Part shown: positions 11,208 through 22,603 of the stretch, one piece after another
How the letters are laid out: each line of letters begins with the position of its first letter
How positions within the stretch are numbered: position 1 is the first letter of the stretch
Assembly (NCBI GenBank): GCA_022059125.1
Contig: JAEUWY010000002.1
Location: 62,001-126,000, forward strand
Direction: 5' to 3'
DNA: 64,000 bases
From: Corynespora cassiicola
Lineage: Eukaryota; Ascomycota; Dothideomycetes; Pleosporales; Corynesporascaceae
The notes under the pieces: generated by a model
Told to the model about the DNA's origin: nothing
Databases searched by the model: none
What the model saw: the letters and a program-made list of their open reading frames with translations, nothing else
Translations under genes and position numbers: made by a program

Positions 11208-11348
11208 GTCGATGATACTGGGTATGGGATGGTTTCTCTGATGGACAGCATCTAGAGAGACAGGTTTGATAGCAAATTCGTTACTATTCTAGGCCATTAC
11301 AGGGATTCTCGGTTTAATCGACTTGTAGGGCTGCGCCTTTGTGGCGAG

Positions 11349-11359
11349 TCGGCTCCCGA
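11349..11359. promoter_or_regulatory. GliZ-type palindrome TCGGCTCCCGA
   Basis: Exact TCGGN3CCGA match in the divergent promoter between the NRPS (start 11207) and the GliK-like gene (start ~11500). It is about equidistant from both starts. The same motif recurs in the two other divergent cluster promoters. Confidence 0.65.
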
Positions 11360-11499
11360 ATTCCAGACCTTTTCATTCCAGTTATACTTAGCTGCAGGTA
11401 CTAATGTATGACAAACGGCTTCGCCTCTCAATCTCAGCCATCGCATCGCATCATTTTCAGGTCGCACCCGACCCAATAGCCATCGTCTACACCATCAGT

Positions 11500-12318
11500 A
11501 TGTATGAGAAGCCTAAGACATTGTGGTATTTTGCATATGGCTCGAACATGAACTCATCTAAATTCACCGGCGGCCGAGGTATCATCCCTATATCCTCCGT
11601 CCGAGTCCGCATCCCAGGATGGAAGCTTGTTATGGAGATCCCCGGAATGCCGTATTCGGAGCCTTCTTTTAGCTCTATTACGCCACATCAGAATATTGAG
11701 GCGGAGAAAGAGCTTCCTCCAGATGTGATAGGTGTCGCTTATCTGATCACTGTGGATCAATACCGACTGGTCGTTGCGTCTGAAGGTGGTGGCATTGCGT
11801 ACTACGATATATGCCTTTCTGGTGAGCCCATAGATCTGGAGGCTAGGCAAACGGTTGGTCCACAAGTCATGCTTAGAACACTGGGGACCGCCATGTCTCG
11901 ACAGCCGCGACCGATACCTAGCAAACGATACATGGTGAGACAGCCTCTCTAATTTCGCCAAAGCCCATCTCCCAATGATCTCATCGGCGACCGAAATTGA
12001 ACTGACGAACCTTTTTAGGACATTTTAAAGGAAGGAGGGAAGGAAGCAAGCCTTCCTCACGAATATCAGCAGTATCTATCTGAGATTCCAGTATATCAGC
12101 CCTCAAATTCGGTATGGGGAAGACTTGGAGCATCGATCTTTATTAGAATATGGGGGCCCGTGATGTCATCAATGGAGATGCTGACAAAACAAAGCATGAA
12201 AAGAGATGGAAATACAACATGGTTTGTGATAGTGCTAGTTAGGTTCGTGATGTTCGTTATTTGGGGATTTCACGATTTTCTCTTTGCGCCGGTATTCGGT
12301 CGAGGCGATGGCCTATAG
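11500..12318 (+). CDS. gliK: GliK-type gamma-glutamyl cyclotransferase
   Basis: Two exons (11500-11934 and 12019-12318; 84-bp intron) encode about 244 residues. The N-terminus carries the cyclotransferase signature YFAYGSNM. A central segment ASEGGGIAYYD contains the likely catalytic glutamate. The C-terminus ends in a hydrophobic segment rich in V, I and F, so the protein may be membrane-tethered. In gliotoxin synthesis GliK removes the gamma-glutamyl groups from the bis-glutathionylated diketopiperazine. Its presence is the strongest single argument that this cluster handles glutathione adducts. An upstream in-frame ATG at 11404 exists, but the conserved domain begins just after 11500. Transcribed divergently from the NRPS with a shared palindromic site. 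Confidence 0.8.
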
Positions 12319-12600
12319 TCATTGCGCCCCGTAAAGGGAAGGGTTGAAGTACTAGATTGAGATTCATCTTCGAAGATTTCCGGTTGTCTCTCCGTCACTA
12401 TGCTCATTTAAATTTATTATACTCTCTTGTAAAAGGAGGCAGAGCAATTGTCTACTAGCTTGCAAAGCTTCAACTTTGGATATTGAAGAATCAACGACCC
12501 ATACTATACTCAAGGCTATACTCAAAAACAACACGAGAAGCAGTATCATTACTTATATTCACATTGAAACCGATAAAAAAAACTGAGACCTTATTATACA

Positions 12601-15287
12601 TCACTCGATACTGCCCCGCAACTCATCCTCACTTCCAAATTTTGTCTGCTTTTCCCACATATCATAATACCTCCCTTTCTTCGCTATCAACTCCTGGTGT
12701 GTCCCGCGCTCCACAATTTGACCTTGATGGAAAACGAGAATCTGACCAGCATTGACAATAGTGGAGAGGCGATGAGCGATGGTTATTGTTGTTCGACCTT
12801 TGGTCACGTATTCCAGTGCACCTTGAATTTGCTTCTCCGTGTGAGAGTCTAAAGATGCCGTTGCCTCATCGAGCAACATAATCTGCGGATTTTTAAGAAG
12901 TGCTCGAGCTATAGCAACCTTCAGTCTGTCAGAAAAAACTTTTAGCGAATGTTATCAGTCTACTGACTCGTTGCTTCTCGCCACCAGACAATCTCAACCC
13001 TCTCTCTCCAACCTTAGTTTCGTATTTTTCGGGAAACCTAAGTATTCGATCATGAATCCTCGCTGCCTGGCATGCTTGGTAAATTTCTTCCAGAGTCGCA
13101 TGTGGCTTGGCATATTGCAAATTATACAGTATGCTGGTGTTGAACAGGATTGAGTCTTGAGGTACTACCGCAATATGTTCTCGATAGCTCAGCATCTTGA
13201 GATTGCGTATGTCGTGGCCATCCACTTGTATGCTTCCACCAGAAACATCGTAGAATCTAAATAGAAGCTTGAGGCAGGTTGACTTTCCGCTCCCACTTTC
13301 GCCAACTATGGCCGTTTTGGTCCCTGGATCAACAGTGAACGAGATATTGTCTAACGCTGGTTTTCGTTCATCGTATGAGAATGAAACATTAGTAAGCTCG
13401 ATTTTTCCATAGCAGTGCGAGAGATCGCTGGCATCTTCTGTATCCACGATTGTGGGTTTCTCTTTGAACTAGTCACCTCAGGTCAGCACATGCTAAAACT
13501 GCATGATCTTTGGATGGATCCTTACCAGGTCTAGTAGCCTTTCTGCATCAATGAGATTGATTTGCACCTGATTATAAAAACTCCCGAAAAACTGCAGAGG
13601 CGCTTGAAGTTGCGTGAAATAGGCTAGTATACTAACAAACGTAGCCGCAGTTTGAATGCCGTTCGAAATCTGGAAGGAGGATAGCAGGACAACTAGTAGG
13701 ATTCCGACAGTGAGTATCATATTTTGAGCGACATTAAGCATATTGAGCGAGAATAAGACGGAGAATTCGGCTCGTTGGTAAGTGCCAACGTGACTTCCAA
13801 ACTTGTTAGCCTCTTGGTCGAGTGCACCATTATGGTGTACTGTCTCGTACGACATCATCGTATCCATTCTAGAAAACTATTAATAACCATGTCTTACAAT
13901 AGGAAAGGGTTAATATTAGCATAACTTACTTTGCTGCATCCATCTCACGGTCCTTGAGCGCCATTTCACGGCGAGCCCTCCCTCTCCATTGTGCCATGTA
14001 AATAGTCATGTAGATGTAACTCCACATAACTCCAATTAGAACCAAAGAGTAAAAAGCATCGAATCTGATGAGGAAATAGACCGCGGCGACGCCGAGGTCG
14101 AAAACCATTGGGAACAGCTGGAATGCAAAGCTGTCCAAAAATGTATTCAACGCACTACCTTTACTGAGTGCGCTCATGACTTCACCGATCCTTTTGCTTA
14201 GGTGGAAATCGAGTGATAGCGTCATAATATGTTCGAAGGCTGCACATGTTAGCCGTCGGAAAAGACTTTGGCTAACGGGAATCCAAAGAATTCCCCGTAT
14301 GGAGCCCAAAACTCCTTGTTGGCCTTGCAAACCGCGAAACAGAATATAGAGCACGATGGCTTGATAAGGGACCTTTCCGAATCCTAATGATTTCATGAGG
14401 ATTTCTAATTGATATGGGACAAGAATGTTGATGATTCTTTGGGCTACCATCAAGCACAAGCATACTAGGAGGTTCATTTGCTGTTTCCAATCTCGGGATG
14501 GCCTTTAATGTTAGCAAATTCTCGGGTTCAGAATCGCAAAACCTACCAAATGTATGAAAAAAGCATTCGGAAGCCTACAAAGTAATCTAACCATCCCCCT
14601 TTAGGAGATGTGGAAAAATTCTTGGACTTGCTGGTATTTGCATTCCCATTGGTCGAGCCATATGTTGTGTTGGACGATGATTCTTGTAGAAGACCTTCTG
14701 TCTCTTCAACATCCTTCCCTCCCCCTCGTTTCGGGAGATACACGATACACATGCAAAACAATGTGCTCAGCCTAACTAACCCTATTGACCATTGAGCTAC
14801 TTCAGTAGCTTTTTCAATCAGAGCCCTCGTAACGATCGAAATTACGGCTTCAAAAATGGTTGCAGTTGCCCAAGCATGGCAGTGTGATGGTGAGGGCCGA
14901 AATGGAACTTCAGGATCCGGAAGTAGTCCCGCAATAAAGTACAAAAGTGTTGTTACATACGAGATCTTAGATAATAAGCAAAAGTAAAGCAGAAAATTTC
15001 AATCCTTAACTTACAAGGCTGGCTTGACTTAATTGGATCTCATTTTTGCGCCCCATCGATGCGATGAATTGTGGGATGGCAATTCCAACGTTCGAAAGCA
15101 AACATATTGACAGGAAGAATTGCATCCACCATATCACATTGGCATAGCTTTGTTTCTCGCCGTAAACTCTTACCCTAAAGACCTTGCTCTGACGATAGCG
15201 ATCGATTAGAAGCGAAATAGAGAGCACGAGATATAAAGTCAAAGGATAGCAATAATAAAGAATGACCAGGATTTTCATTGGAGCCAT
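12601..15287 (-). CDS. ABC half-transporter, HMT1/ABCB6-like
   Basis: Six exons (15287-15015, 14965-14547, 14502-13930, 13868-13526, 13468-12968, 12918-12601), with introns of 44-61 bp, give about 808 residues. The order is an N-terminal set of membrane helices (TMD0), one ABC transmembrane domain, then one nucleotide-binding domain. The last has Walker [10 protein letters not shown], signature LSGGEKQR, Walker B IMLLDEA and switch AHRLST. A single TMD-NBD half with TMD0 is the layout of HMT1-type vacuolar transporters, which move glutathione or phytochelatin conjugates. SirA of the sirodesmin cluster is by contrast a full-size MDR pump. The protein probably acts as a homodimer and may put thiol-bearing product or intermediates into the vacuole. 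Its promoter is shared with the GliI-like gene. Confidence 0.85.
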
Positions 15288-15427
15288 GACGGGCAACAAT
15301 AGTGGCGCTGAGTTTTAGATGCCCAGATAGTAATTCCAACAAACTCATCTGATGGCTTATAATATCCTTCTACTAATCCGTCGATGGATGAAAGTATGTT
15401 CCGGACCTGCGTGATAGCTTTGCCGCA

Positions 15428-15438
15428 TCGGGGTCCGA
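15428..15438. promoter_or_regulatory. GliZ-type palindrome TCGGGGTCCGA
   Basis: Exact TCGGN3CCGA in the 298-bp divergent promoter between the ABC transporter (start 15287) and the GliI-like gene (start 15586), near its midpoint. Confidence 0.65.
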
Positions 15439-15585
15439 AGTGCACCGGACGCTGCTGTTCTCTGATTGGCTCCTCTCATTATCATTATAACCCTACTAAG
15501 TACCGGTTGCGTTTCCCTTAGCGGCAGACATATCTCAAAAAACCACTCGAAATTTCCAATTCGCCTTCTCGCCACTATTCCAGCC

Positions 15586-17073
15586 ATGCAAATGCCCACG
15601 CAATGCGGCCTCTCTAAGCGAGGATGGTCGAATATCGAGGCAATCATGCCCAGAATCAAAGGCGCGGTTGAACAGCGCAAGATTAAGCATAATACGAACA
15701 TCGATATTTCAACAGCGGAGAACTGGCTCATACGGCCAGAATTAATGGACTTGTGCAAAGAAGCTATTGCGGACCATCTGGAAGCACAGGTACGCGCCCT
15801 TCGCACATTCAAAGTTATTGGTTTCGACTAAACAATCCACGCAGCAATTTTCTTACCCACGCGGCTTTTCTGGTGATCCTGATCTCTTAGATGCATACGC
15901 CTCCTTCTTCAACAAGTACTTCGACCCACACATCGCAATTCTTCCATCACATTTGTCGACCGCTCCTGGAGCCAGTGGCTGCATCGATGCGCTATTATAC
16001 AACATTTGCGAGCCTGGCGATGGTATTCTATTACCTAGTCCATACTGGAATGGTTTCGACTTTGGAATGCGCGTTCGTTCCTCTGTAAACCCCATCGCTG
16101 TACCTCTCCCTTCATTGTTGTCGAATTTCACGGACGAACTGATACCGGCACTGGAAGAATCATATCAGTCAGCCACATGTCCAATCAAGGCATTGATGAT
16201 TTGCAATCCTCACAATCCTCTTGGACTTTGTTATTCCAGGAACATATTAGAAGAATGTTTGAAGTTCTGCAAGAGACACAACATCCACTTTATATCAGAT
16301 GAAGTATATGCTCTGACGCATTACCATACATCAGATATTTTGGAGCCACAGTCCTTTATTTCTACTTTGTCTTTAGATCTGGATCAGATTGAGGCAGATA
16401 AATCGCGTGTTCATGTGGTATGGAGCACAAGCAAGGACTTCGGTCAAAGCGGGTTCAGAATGGTACGCATATTACCGAATTCTTTTTGAGATATGAAGTT
16501 AATTTCCTTTCATAGGGTTGCGCAATTACCCAATTCAATGAAGAAATGGCTATTGGCTTGGCCCTTGCCGCCAACACCCAGATATCCGCTCTTTCCACCA
16601 TCTTCGTAACCAAACTTCTCACGTCGCCCAAGCTTCCATCCCTGATATCTCTCAATTCGGAAAGACTTTCGATTGCATATAAAACAATAACAAGGTTTTT
16701 CATTGAGAATGGTATCCCATATATTCCCTGCAATTCGGGGCTTTACGTATTCGCCAGATTGGTACCGGAAGCAAAAACCTGGGAAGAAGAGGAAAAGATG
16801 GTCTTACGGTTAAGGGAAGCAGGTGTCCTAGTTTCTGCAGGAAAGGCATATCATGGACCAGAAAACGATAAAGGGTGGATGAGGGTAGGCTTCTCTATCC
16901 GGGATGCAGATTTAAAGGAGGCAATTAGAAGAATGGTGGCAGTATTTGCGGAACAAAAAGGATTCGATAGGAAAGACTCGCTATTTAATTCATTGAAACG
17001 GCCGCTGGTGGAATCGGGCGAGGAGGAGAAGTCCGTGAAGAGGGTAAAAATTTCACCACCTGTCCAAGTGTAG
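15586..17073 (+). CDS. gliI: GliI-type PLP enzyme (ACC-synthase-like C-S lyase)
   Basis: Three exons (15586-15789, 15845-16462, 16516-17073) encode about 459 residues of a class I/II aminotransferase related to ACC synthase. Conserved elements include YPRGFSGDPDL, the CNPHNPLG turn, SDEVYALTHY and the PLP-lysine segment STSKDFGQSGFRMG. GliI and SirI of ETP clusters belong to this group and cleave the cysteine C-S bonds to leave free thiols. Here it lies in the expected context between the ABC pump and the GliT-like flavoprotein, tail to tail with the latter (72 bp apart). The catalytic lysine and aspartate are intact, so it should be active. The substrate is inferred, not visible. Confidence 0.85.
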
Positions 17074-17145
17074 CAATAGTCTTCACGATACAAATTGAAC
17101 AGTGCCAAAAATTCCAGTAATATTGTTCAAGTCTCAATATTTGAG

Positions 17146-18162
17146 TTATGCAGCTTTTGGTAGCTCCCTCGCGATTCCACATCCAGCATATGCCCCCATC
17201 ATCATAGCATTAGGGATGGTTTTCATCGGAGTTGCGCAATCTCCAGCTGCAAACACACCTGAAATATTTGTCTTGAAGAACGGAGGTGCAGCTTCAATAT
17301 CCCCCATTTTCGACATCTTAACTCCGATCTGCTCAACCAGCCTAGTATCCACCTTGGTTAATGGACGATGAACCAAGAACGCCTCAGTCTTGGATGAACC
17401 ATCTTCAAAATGAATCACAACGTCAGAAGCCGAGTTATCGCCTCTATTGAGGCATTTGATTTTCCTGGCATCGACTACAATCCCAGGCGTAGCGACGGTT
17501 GAGGAAATTCGAGAAGCAAGATCCGTATTTGCGTTGGTATAAATGGTCATCTTCTCCACGAACTTGAAACCATCTTTTGCCAAAACTGTAGCTTGTAATG
17601 CGCTAGCGAGCCCGTCAATGGCCAACAAGCCTGCCGAAGCGGACCCTCGGAGTTCGAAGCCGAATTGGAACATGCATGCAAATCTACAAAAGTCGAAATT
17701 AAAACAAACCCAACTTGATCTGGAAATGTTTAGGGGATGAATGACATACATTCCCTTCGCATACAAATCGCCATATCCTTCCACGTCCGGAAATACGTCC
17801 TGCGATCCCGTCGCGAACAATACCTTCCGCCCGAGCCACCTCTTCCCACCATCGTCAGTGATTTGGAAAAAATCATTTTCCAATTTTTCAAGCTTCTCAA
17901 CTCCAGCAAAAACGAATTTCGCGAATCCAGCGTCTGCTAATTCTTTACGCGACGCTTCGAGCATGTCTTCGAGTGGTCGGTGCTCCCATGTCGATGTCAG
18001 CCTTAGTGGAGTAGAGTATTGGTTTCGAGGTTTTCTGCTGTCAAAAATAATACTGGTATGCAACGCCCGGTAGAGTGTCAGAGCTGCTGAGAGGCCAGCA
18101 TGGCTACCACCGATAATCAGTACGTCTGATATTGAAGAAACATTGGGCTTGTTGACCGTCAT
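17146..18162 (-). CDS. gliT: GliT-type thioredoxin-reductase-like flavoprotein, altered active site
   Basis: An FAD-dependent pyridine-nucleotide oxidoreductase of about 316 residues (two exons, 18162-17750 and 17683-17146). It has the FAD motif IIGGSHAGLSAA, ATGSQD and the C-terminal FAAGDCATP element. GliT, HlmI and SirT close the disulfide of ETPs with a CxxC pair. At the matching place this protein reads ACMFQFGFE: the second cysteine is glutamine, encoded CAA. The 66-bp intron just before it is in frame and stop-free, so a retained-intron protein of 338 residues could also form. The rest of the fold looks intact, so this is probably not a dead gene but an enzyme with changed chemistry, for example no disulfide formation. 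Self-protection by a dithiol is doubtful. Confidence 0.8.
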   Translation of the reverse strand: MTVNKPNVSSISDVLIIGGSHAGLSAALTLYRALHTSIIFDSRKPRNQYSTPLRLTSTWEHRPLEDMLEASRKELADAGFAKFVFAGVEKLEKLENDFFQITDDGGKRWLGRKVLFATGSQDVFPDVEGYGDLYAKGMYVIHPLNISRSSWVCFNFDFCRFACMFQFGFELRGSASAGLLAIDGLASALQATVLAKDGFKFVEKMTIYTNANTDLASRISSTVATPGIVVDARKIKCLNRGDNSASDVVIHFEDGSSKTEAFLVHRPLTKVDTRLVEQIGVKMSKMGDIEAAPPFFKTNISGVFAAGDCATPMKTIPNAMMMGAYAGCGIARELPKAA

Positions 18163-18285
18163 GATGTTTGATTATATCAACGATGAGAATTTTACAAAAT
18201 CCTCTATGGTGTATGTAATACGCTATGGATATATTATTGAGCGCAAAATGCTGTTGTTGTGATTGGTAAGACCGATTTCTCACTT

Positions 18286-18296
18286 TCGGGGGCCGG
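18286..18296. promoter_or_regulatory. Variant GliZ-type site TCGGGGGCCGG
   Basis: TCGG-N3-CCGG, one base from the consensus, about 125 bp upstream of the GliT-like start at 18162. The rest of 18163-18581 holds the GliT-like promoter and the 3' flank of the methyltransferase gene, with no other feature seen. Confidence 0.5.
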
Positions 18297-18581
18297 TGAG
18301 GCGAGGTCACGTGAGAAGGCTGACACACAAGAAATGGCTCTAGTAATGAATATGATCTTGATAAGAAAGATGCCCTTGTGATAATTATTATGCCCCAAGA
18401 ATTATCGATATGAAATAAATATTTGCGAAATTTCCCGCGCTTTCCAAAGACGTACTTGCATTTCTACACATAACGACGCATCTCTGACCAGAGGTAACCT
18501 TCTAGCTATTTTCGGATGTACAGTTTCCACATTTAGAGAATCACATAGACACCGGTTGATGAATGACTAAACATCTAACTT

Positions 18582-20874
18582 CTACACTCTCCCTAGGTTC
18601 AGCATCCGGTGGTGTATCGGCATGGTTGAATGCTGTATGCGCACAAACTGGACATCATGAGCATACTTCTTATAACTATCTCTCAGCCTATACATACAAC
18701 TGCTGACTCCATCGGCCAGACTATCCCAAATCTTGATTACGGTAACTTCATTCGTTTGCTGTTTATCAAGGAAGTACCACTTCTGCTGATCTGAATGGGT
18801 AAACGTCGCTGTTTGTCCACGTTCTTCGTATGTGCCCCTGAGAAGATCGCACGGGTGCATATCATCGGGTTGTGTGGTTCGATAATCCATTGTTGCCAAT
18901 GGCCAGTCTTGAACAGGCCCGTTCAGAGGTCTCCAAACACTAGTCAATAATCAGTAGTAGCACATCAAATGCAAAGTCCTTTAACTCACTTCACCATCTG
19001 AACACGCCCCTGCAAGAGATCGTCAACATTCTCCCAGGATTCGACGTTCATTCCCAGGCGCCTTAAAGCCCCTTTTGCGGACTGGTCGCAATGAACCTGT
19101 ATTTTCTTTTAGCCATGATTCTGGTGTGGAGAGTGAACGCCATACCATGGTTGCCGGCTGCTCTTTTCCGTCGTCGTTCTGGGTCTTTCCAAGCTCAAGC
19201 CTACGCTTACGTAGCGTATGATCAAAAATGATCACCCTTGTCGCTCCAGTAATCTTTTTCACGAATTCGTCGACCTGTGGATAGTATAGGCTCTTAACAG
19301 TCTCTTTATCATTTCCGCGAAGGGCATCAACAGTGTCCTGCATAATTTCATCATCGTAGTAAGCAAAACCGTGAGTATCCAAAGCAAACTCGTCCTTGGT
19401 AGGTCTTGCATCCTGAATTGTCACGGAATAATCCTGCCACTTGAAATTCATCCGTTCGTATCCAGGGTCTGGACTTATTCTGATATAGGGGTTTCCGCGT
19501 TGACTGTCCCATGGCTCCAGAAAGCGCATCTCTGCCACGGTATTCCTGGATTTTGCTGTAGGTAGTTGCTCTTCCGCATGCTTAGCTTCCTCTGGTGGCC
19601 ATATGGGAACAAACTCGATTGCACATGGCCAGGCATTACGCAACGGATAAATCTTCCTCAGCTCCCAGTCTGAGTCTGCCGCTAACTTTCTCCACCGTGC
19701 TTCATCTCTTTCTTTGCCGCCTACAGCAACCATCATGTTCATGTCAGCGTACCTCGACATTCTTCCAACATGGCCATCTTGTAACACAGATTCCAAAACA
19801 ATGAGCCGACTCTTATGGGTTTTCCTTATCGACTTACGAATATTCTTCAGAATAATAAGAGCTTTCTCGTCGTCCCAATCATGTAGACACCATTTGAGCG
19901 TATAGACATCAGACGGCGGCACCTGTTGGAAGAAATCGCCTGTTATCAGGTTTTCCTGTGGTATTTGATCCCCTACATCGGCAAATTGGCCTCCTGGGAC
20001 GTGGAAATTTTCCTTTGTCTGCTCTATCACCTTAGGAACCTCGAGAATAGCGCCGGTCATCGTTTTGAATTTACGCAAAAGTAAAGCAATGAGTCCACCA
20101 CCGCCACCACCCAGGTCAAGGACAGTACCATCAGCTACTTCCTCCCATGGGTAATCCTCTAAAATTCCTGGAGCCTGCGCGATCGCGCCGCCACTCAGAG
20201 TTTTGTGGAACTTGTGGATCCAACCTTTTTCTGTGAAGTATTTAAACATGCTGTCATCTGTGTCGTAGTTTACTTCTGCTGGAGATCGGGTCGCATCCGC
20301 TCTGCACGCAAGAGGAATACCACGTGCCATATCGTAGAATTCATTTCCATATAGATCTACCCAGTTACACCATTGTGTCCAGTGATCGGAGAGAAGCAGT
20401 ATCGACACATGATTGTTTAGATATGTGTCGTTTTGGATATCATACGTGAATATGCCATTGTTGTGGAGTGTACGCATAATCTGTCCTAGGCGGTCTGCTC
20501 GTGCTTCGCATTGGTATGCCAAATCAGATAGCATCTTTGGCCCTGATCGAAGAATATCGGGAATTTTCAACTCTACAGCCGCGCACAGTGCCTTTGTGTT
20601 CATATACCCTTGCCTTGCATTAGCTGATGAGTTTCATAATTGACCAGTATGTTATACCTAAGAAATGGTCGGCAAGAATGAGGTGCCCTGGCTCAAGTAG
20701 GTATTGTATTTTAGAGAGTAAATCCAAGGCCTGATTTGCTAATGAGAAAGTCTTTTGGTCTGGGAGCCGTTCAGTATCGTGCAGTGCTGCTCGCAGCGCG
20801 GGATTGGCGTCGCCGTTTAGTCGTTGGCTTGATAACTCCAACGAAGCGATCAAATCTTCCAGGATTGACTCCAT
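18582..20874 (-). CDS. O-methyltransferase fused to AsaB/CmcJ-like hydroxylase/desaturase domain
   Basis: Four exons (20874-20658, 20608-19146, 19096-18990, 18939-18582) give one frame of about 714 residues. Residues 1-~400 are a GliM/SirM-type class I O-methyltransferase with a dimerisation region, the SAM loop VLDLGGGGGG (~236) and the catalytic-type WCLHDWDDEK (~His315). Residues ~430-714 match the fungal AsaB / CTB9 / CmcJ-like family. That part has an N-terminal MRFLEPWD segment, IIFDHTLRKR, a VHCDQS motif that may supply H-x-D iron ligands, then NVWRPLNGPVQDWPLA. The family is called hydroxylase/desaturase and is known from aspergillic acid and cercosporin clusters. No stop or promoter separates the halves and the splice joins preserve frame. 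The fusion could methylate and oxidise the same intermediate. Confidence 0.8.
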
Positions 20875-21010
20875 AGTTTTTGGGATGGGTCACAAAACAA
20901 TCTTCTGTCGAAATGGTGCTCAATGTTACCCATTATCAAGGAGTTGGTGCTGCAAAGTTTCATGTAGGCGACAGAGGTGTTTGATTGGCCCGAGTCGGGC
21001 ACGGGTGTCC

Positions 21011-21021
21011 TCGGCCTCCGA
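21011..21021. promoter_or_regulatory. GliZ-type palindrome TCGGCCTCCGA
   Basis: Exact TCGGN3CCGA in the 257-bp divergent promoter between the methyltransferase fusion (start 20874) and the MFS gene (start 21132). A second palindrome, CCCGAGTCGGG, lies ~20 bp to its left. Confidence 0.65.
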
Positions 21022-21131
21022 TTCAAGCGTTAATCTCCGGACTTCTGGTTCGCTTGGTGACTAGCTTGCACTTTGCGTACCTGAAATCTTCGAGAGAAGT
21101 ATGAAAATACTGTTGCTTTACCACGAACAAA

Positions 21132-22603
21132 ATGGACCATGATGCATTCGTCCACGAGGATGAAGTCACTGCGCTCTTGGAGAATGGCCAGAATACGGCT
21201 ATTTCGCACGTCAGGGTTGATGTATTGGAGGAAGAAGATCTGGTAGCTGAACATGTCCTACCCATTGCGCTTTTTGCAGCACTAGCGATGGCCTCGACCG
21301 CCGCAACATCATATTTTGCTTATGCAACTCTTCTCTGTCACGACCCTCAGCATTGCCATGGCGGAGAGACAAGCAAATTTGCCGGCTTTACGGCTATTGC
21401 GACTGGTGCTGCTAACATCTTCGGGATATCTGCTTTCGGGTTCTTGCAGAAACTGGTCATCACCAATCGCAAACTCGGACTCCTACTCTGGATGTTATAC
21501 CGTTCTATGAGTGCGGTTATGCTACTCATCGGTGGTATGTTCTTTACTTCGACACGAAATTGAGCTAATCTCACATCCAAGTTTTTGCAAACAACATTTA
21601 CATAGCTCTTTCTGGTCGAATATTTGAGGGTTTGGCTTCGGACAATCTCCTCCATTTTACACTCAACTCAGTTTACGCTCAGTGCTTCGAAGCAAAGGCA
21701 TCTAGCTTCATTAGCTACTCTCTTGCTCTCTACATGATCGGAATCTCCGTTAGTCCCTTTGCAGGTGGACTATTCAAGAACTTTACCACGAGCTTCTTCA
21801 TTGCGCTTGGTCTTTTCAGCTTCTCAATCGCATACCTTCAACTTTGCGTTCGAAGTCGCGTTCTCAAACACAAACACAATGATATTGTCAGTGGTAGTGA
21901 TCCTCTTGAAAATCTGGAACATGTCCAAGCCCAGTATCATATTCCATGGAAAAGATGGTGGAAAACCTTCTTGGTGCCATTGGAAATATTTCGAAGTCAT
22001 CCCTGGCATCTTTTCGTCGGCCTCTGCCTTTTCTTTTACAACACAGTTCAGTCATACATCTTCAATGCTTTGCTAGTATACACATCGGTACGATTTCATT
22101 TCAACAGCAAGGAAAATGGCTTTATCATTTCCATAGCCCATTCTGTTGCAGCCTTGTACATCTTTGCAAGCTTGGCTGTTGCCCCGCGCATCTCACAGTA
22201 TTTTCGAAGTGGAAAAATCGCTCAAGAGTCACACACGCCTCCAAAAGCGCGCAATGCGATCTTAGCATTGATTTCTCTTGCCGTTCAGAGCCTATCATTG
22301 ACAGCTCTCGCTTTCGTACGTCAGACTTGGCACATATACTGCATTACGGCTTTACTTGCTATCGGATTACCCACACCATCATTCCTTAAAGCCTACTTTG
22401 CGTCGCTACATGAGGGTGAGAATAAGGTCAAGGCACTTGCTGCTCTTGCTATGATGGAAACATTTGGCGGTGTGCTTGGGCCTCTCGTGCTTGGTAGCGT
22501 GCAGAGCAGCTCCTCAGCGGATGGTACGGCATTTTATGTTGCAGCTGCTCTTGGATTTGTCTCAATGTTTTCATTAATTATTAGTCTTTTCGTTTCACAG
22601 TAA
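21132..22603 (+). CDS. MFS transporter of the cluster
   Basis: Two exons (21132-21534, 21582-22603; 47-bp intron) encode about 474 residues with roughly 12 predicted membrane helices, an acidic N-terminal tail and a central loop after helix six. It shows the general pattern of a major facilitator pump, though without the classic 14-helix drug-antiporter signature of GliA that I would expect. In context it likely exports the cluster product and complements the ABC half-transporter. Divergent from the methyltransferase fusion, sharing an exact palindromic regulator site. Confidence 0.75.

Noticed and set aside
11404..11499. Upstream ATG of the GliK-like gene as start
   Set aside because: The 32 extra residues lack conservation-like pattern, and the cyclotransferase motif starts soon after the ATG at 11500.
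12601..15287. ABC transporter as a pseudogene because of broken frames
   Set aside because: Each break coincides with a GT-AG intron of 44-61 bp, and the joined length is a multiple of three with all ABC motifs intact.
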